A stretch of 7,887 bases of DNA, from positions 1 through 7,887 of the forward strand of contig CANFCA010000039.1 in the NCBI GenBank assembly GCA_947445045.1, read 5' to 3'. The stretch is from Gallionellaceae bacterium (lineage in GTDB: Bacteria > Pseudomonadota > Gammaproteobacteria > Burkholderiales > Gallionellaceae). The notes beneath the pieces are model-generated. The model did not search any database. It saw nothing but the letters and a program-made list of their open reading frames with translations, and was not told the DNA's origin. The position numbers and the translations under genes were made by a program. This document shows, one piece after another, positions 5,376 through 7,887 of the stretch; the stretch's first letter is position 1; the number at the start of each line of letters is the position of its first letter.

Positions 5376-6563
5376 ATGATATTCAAACAAACGATGGTGA
5401 GTTGGTCAGTCGCGGGTGCATTGTTAGTAGTGTCTGGAAGCGTTGCGGCATCAGGATTCGCCTTGATCGAGCAAAATGCCAGCGGCTTAGGCAATGCTTT
5501 CGCGGGTGGTGCGGCAAGTGCGGAAGATGCGTCAACGGTGTTTTTTAATCCAGCGGGCATGTCGCGTTTAAGTGGTAAGCAGATTGTGGTTGCAGGTCAC
5601 TTGATTACCCCTTCCGCAAAATTCACTTCCGCTTCAGGTGTTGCGAGTGGTGGCGATGCGGGCGGGACTGCATTTGTTCCGAATGGTTATTTTGCGATGG
5701 AGCTAAAACCTAATCTCAGAGTGGGTCTTGGCGTGAATGCGCCATTTGGTTTGCAAACTGAATATGACTCAGGCTGGATTGGTAGCTCTCAAGCGATTAA
5801 ATCCAAAATCGAAACTATCAACATCAATCCTTCTGTTGCTTATCAAGTAAATGATGCGCTGAGTGTTGGGTTGGGCTTGGACTATCAACATATCAAGGGC
5901 GAGTTATCTTACGATTTAGGCGTGCCAGGTTTGGTGGTTGTTACAGGTACAGACAATTCGTGGGGCTATAACTTTGGGGGGTTATTCAACATCAATCCCA
6001 CTACACGTATTGGTGCGGCATATCGCTCAGCGATTAGCTATAAGTTGAGTGGAACGGTCGCTTCATCCGCAATCAATGGCCCAGTGACGTTGGATGTGAA
6101 AGTGCCAGACACATTATCGTTGAGTGGTATTCATCAATACAGTGACAAATGGGATGTGATGGCTGATGTGACTTTCACAGGTTGGAGTTCGTTCAAAAAA
6201 GTGGATGTTGTGGATGGTGCGGGGGTATCCCTATCTGGAAATCCTACCATTGAAAATTGGAAAGATACGGTGCGCGTTTCAGTTGGCACAACGCATCACT
6301 ACAACGAAAAATGGTCTGCGCGTGGCGGTTTTGCATACGATCAAGCACCCGTTTCAGATGCGTTTCGTACTGCTCGTATTCCCGATAATAATCGTATTTG
6401 GTTAGCGTTGGGAGGACAATATAAATCTTCGGCAGCTAGTGTGATTGATTTTGGTTATGCACATTTGTTCGTGAAAGACTCCACTATTAACTCTGCACCT
6501 GTAGTTGGAACTTACAAAAATAAGGTTGATATTTTGAGTGCGCAATACACGTACAATTTTTAA
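5376..6563 (+). CDS. fadL: FadL/OmpP1-family outer-membrane transporter
   Basis: This 395-residue protein is predicted to form a 14-strand outer-membrane barrel that moves long-chain fatty acids or other hydrophobic compounds inward. A signal peptide (about residues 1-25, likely cut after SVAA) is followed by the FadL hatch start SGFALIEQNASGLGNAFAGG (26-45) and the signature NPAG (58-61). The family motif DVTFTGWSSF (264-273) and a final aromatic residue in QYTYNF, as recognised by the BAM assembly machinery, are also present. E. coli FadL is about 50 residues longer, so some loops are shorter here. The gene follows the SGNH esterase by 42 bp and is closed by a strong hairpin terminator. Members of this family also import aromatic hydrocarbons, so the cargo is not certain; the fatty-acid genes around it favour acyl chains. 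Confidence 0.92.
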   Translation: MIFKQTMVSWSVAGALLVVSGSVAASGFALIEQNASGLGNAFAGGAASAEDASTVFFNPAGMSRLSGKQIVVAGHLITPSAKFTSASGVASGGDAGGTAFVPNGYFAMELKPNLRVGLGVNAPFGLQTEYDSGWIGSSQAIKSKIETININPSVAYQVNDALSVGLGLDYQHIKGELSYDLGVPGLVVVTGTDNSWGYNFGGLFNINPTTRIGAAYRSAISYKLSGTVASSAINGPVTLDVKVPDTLSLSGIHQYSDKWDVMADVTFTGWSSFKKVDVVDGAGVSLSGNPTIENWKDTVRVSVGTTHHYNEKWSARGGFAYDQAPVSDAFRTARIPDNNRIWLALGGQYKSSAASVIDFGYAHLFVKDSTINSAPVVGTYKNKVDILSAQYTYNF

Positions 6564-6577
6564 GTAATCAAGTATGT

Positions 6578-6623
6578 AAGGGGTGGGCTTGAGTAAGTGT
6601 AAATCAAGTCTTCCCCTTTTTTT
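6578..6623 (+). terminator. Strong hairpin terminator after FadL
   Basis: AAGGGG (6578-6583) pairs with CCCCTT (6613-6618). The stem continues with G-U and G-C pairs to CTTGA (6588-6592) paired with TCAAG (6604-6608) around an 11-base loop, and a T7 run (6617-6623) follows. The stem is about 15 bp with one mismatch. It lies 14 bp after the fadL stop and ends 17 bp before the next start codon, leaving no space for a separate promoter after it. Confidence 0.8.
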
Positions 6624-6629
6624 GTTTCT

Positions 6630-6634
6630 GGAGG
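6630..6634 (+). promoter_or_regulatory. Ribosome-binding site of FadN-type gene
   Basis: GGAGG lies 6 bases before the ATG at 6641 and is the strongest Shine-Dalgarno in the window. It begins only 6 bases after the terminator T-run. Confidence 0.85.
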
Positions 6635-6640
6635 AACGCG

Positions 6641-7887
6641 ATGAGTGAAAATTTTGTGATCCGTAAAGTCGCCGTGCTTGGTGCGGGTGTGATGGGTGCG
6701 CAGATTGCCGCACATCTGGTGAATGCCAATGTGCCGACGATTTTGTTTGATTTGCCAGCCAAGGAAGGTGAGCCGAATGGCATCGTCAACAAAGCTTTAG
6801 ATGGCTTGAAGAAGCTCGATCCTGCGCCTATTTCTAGCCCTGCCAAGATCAGCTATATCAAGGCGGCGAATTACGAGCAGCATCTGGAAAAATTGCGTGA
6901 ATGCGATTTGGTAATTGAAGCCATTGCTGAACGCATCGATTGGAAATCCGATCTGTATCACAAGGTCGCGCCATTTTTGGGTGAGAACGCCATCTTTGCC
7001 ACCAACACTTCGGGCTTGTCGATTAACAAACTCGCTGAAGCTTTTCCGGAAAATTTGCGTCATCGATTCTGCGGCATTCATTTTTTCAACCCGCCGCGTT
7101 ACATGCATTTGGTTGAGCTGATTCCTTGTGCAGGTACGGATGTTCCCTTGCTCGATCAATTGGAATCTTTCCTTGTCTCAACAATTGGCAAAGGCGTGGT
7201 GCGCGCCAAGGACACGCCGAACTTCATCGCCAACCGTATCGGTGTGTTCTCGATGTTGGCGACGATGCATCACGCGCAGCGTTTGGGTTTGGGCTTTGAT
7301 GCAGTGGATGCGCTCACCGGGCGTTATCTCGGTCGTCCCAAGAGCGCGACTTTCCGCACCTTGGATGTGGTGGGTATAGACGTGTTTTCGCACGTCGTGA
7401 ACACCATGCGTGACAACCTTGCTGACGATGCTTGGCACAGCTATTTCAAATCGCCAGACTGGATGAGCAAGCTGATCGAGCAAGGTGCGTTGGGGCAGAA
7501 ATCCAAGCGCGGCGTGTATCAAAAAGTGGGTAAAGAAATTCAAGTGTTGGATTTGGCGAGCGGTGCATATCGGGTGTCCGATGGCAAAGCTGATGATGCG
7601 GTGAAAGACATGATGCGTGAACGCGATTGGTCAGCCAAGTTGGGCAAGCTGCGTGACAGCGACAATCCGCAAGCGCAATTTGTGTGGAGCATTTTTCGCG
7701 ACACATTTCATTACTGCGCCACGCAATTGGCTAGCATCGCCAACAACGCGCGCGATTTAGATCTTGCGGTGCGTTGGGGATTTGGCTGGGACATGGGTCC
7801 GTTTGAAATATGGCAAGCCGCTGGCTGGCAACAAGTGGCAGGTTGGATCAATGCCGACATCACCGCAGGTAAGACGATGGCTGGTGA
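6641..7887 (+). CDS. 3-hydroxyacyl-CoA dehydrogenase/enoyl-CoA hydratase, partial
   Basis: The open frame runs off the window after 415 codons. The visible part is an NAD-dependent 3-hydroxyacyl-CoA dehydrogenase, which oxidises 3-hydroxyacyl-CoA to 3-ketoacyl-CoA in beta-oxidation. The Rossmann motif GAGVMG is at 14-19, with D37 positioned for the NAD ribose. ATNTSGL (120-126) contributes the conserved serine. HFFNPPR (147-153) carries the catalytic H147, paired with E159 in LVEL. TPNFIANR (192-199) has the conserved N198. The second C-terminal dehydrogenase repeat begins around residues 350-415 (the RWGFGWDMGPFE segment). The layout, with dehydrogenase first and no hydratase before it, matches the roughly 800-residue FadN/YusL type, in which the enoyl-CoA hydratase domain follows, rather than E. 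coli FadB, in which it comes first. That second half lies beyond the window and is inferred. Confidence 0.9.
   Translation, partial: MSENFVIRKVAVLGAGVMGAQIAAHLVNANVPTILFDLPAKEGEPNGIVNKALDGLKKLDPAPISSPAKISYIKAANYEQHLEKLRECDLVIEAIAERIDWKSDLYHKVAPFLGENAIFATNTSGLSINKLAEAFPENLRHRFCGIHFFNPPRYMHLVELIPCAGTDVPLLDQLESFLVSTIGKGVVRAKDTPNFIANRIGVFSMLATMHHAQRLGLGFDAVDALTGRYLGRPKSATFRTLDVVGIDVFSHVVNTMRDNLADDAWHSYFKSPDWMSKLIEQGALGQKSKRGVYQKVGKEIQVLDLASGAYRVSDGKADDAVKDMMRERDWSAKLGKLRDSDNPQAQFVWSIFRDTFHYCATQLASIANNARDLDLAVRWGFGWDMGPFEIWQAAGWQQVAGWINADITAGKTMAG

Noticed and set aside
6797..7706. Several minus-strand open frames opposite the FadN-type gene
   Set aside because: They mirror a + strand frame with all the dehydrogenase motifs. 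No start signals or domains support them.

Overview
The window is bacterial chromosomal DNA with six co-directional protein genes on the + strand, all fitting fatty-acid or other acyl-chain metabolism, preceded by about 700 bases without a convincing gene. The Gram-negative assignment is secure: there is a FadL outer-membrane transporter and an outer-membrane-type lipoprotein. Protein style and moderate G+C suggest a betaproteobacterium, possibly Nitrosomonadales or Gallionellales. That lineage is an impression from reading, not a computed result.

Region 1-705 is non-coding as far as can be seen. Its most structured part (347-500) holds five copies of the heptamer TGGGCAC, four of them in an exact 11-bp tandem register, and three 13-bp palindromes of the form TGAC-N5-GTCA. 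This looks like a multi-site protein-binding region, of the kind seen in recombinase arm sites, iterons or operators. It is the least explained part of the window. A candidate promoter just before the first gene would start transcription on the ATG itself, giving a leaderless message.

Region 706-3923 holds an HSDL2-like short-chain dehydrogenase, a long-chain acyl-CoA synthetase of the FAA1 type (21 bp downstream) and a YciA-like hotdog acyl-CoA thioesterase. The thioesterase is separated from the synthetase by a 98-bp imperfect palindrome that resembles a dispersed genomic repeat. A hairpin terminator overlaps the thioesterase stop codon and closes this unit.

Region 4083-6563 is a two-gene surface module: a secreted SGNH/GDSL esterase lipoprotein followed 42 bp later by a FadL-type outer-membrane channel. 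A strong hairpin with a T7 run follows FadL. Only 17 bp after that T-run begins a FadN-type 3-hydroxyacyl-CoA dehydrogenase/enoyl-CoA hydratase, cut by the window end, so the terminator lies in its leader or it depends on read-through.

Taken together, the esterase may release acyl chains at the cell surface. FadL would carry them across the outer membrane, the ligase would activate them to CoA esters, the thioesterase would adjust the acyl-CoA pool, and the dehydrogenases would oxidise them. Acyl-CoA dehydrogenase and thiolase are not in the window. No single gene is a new family by eye. The candidates for novelty are the upstream repeat region, the hairpin with a possible alternative fold before the FadN-type gene, and the esterase-FadL pairing.
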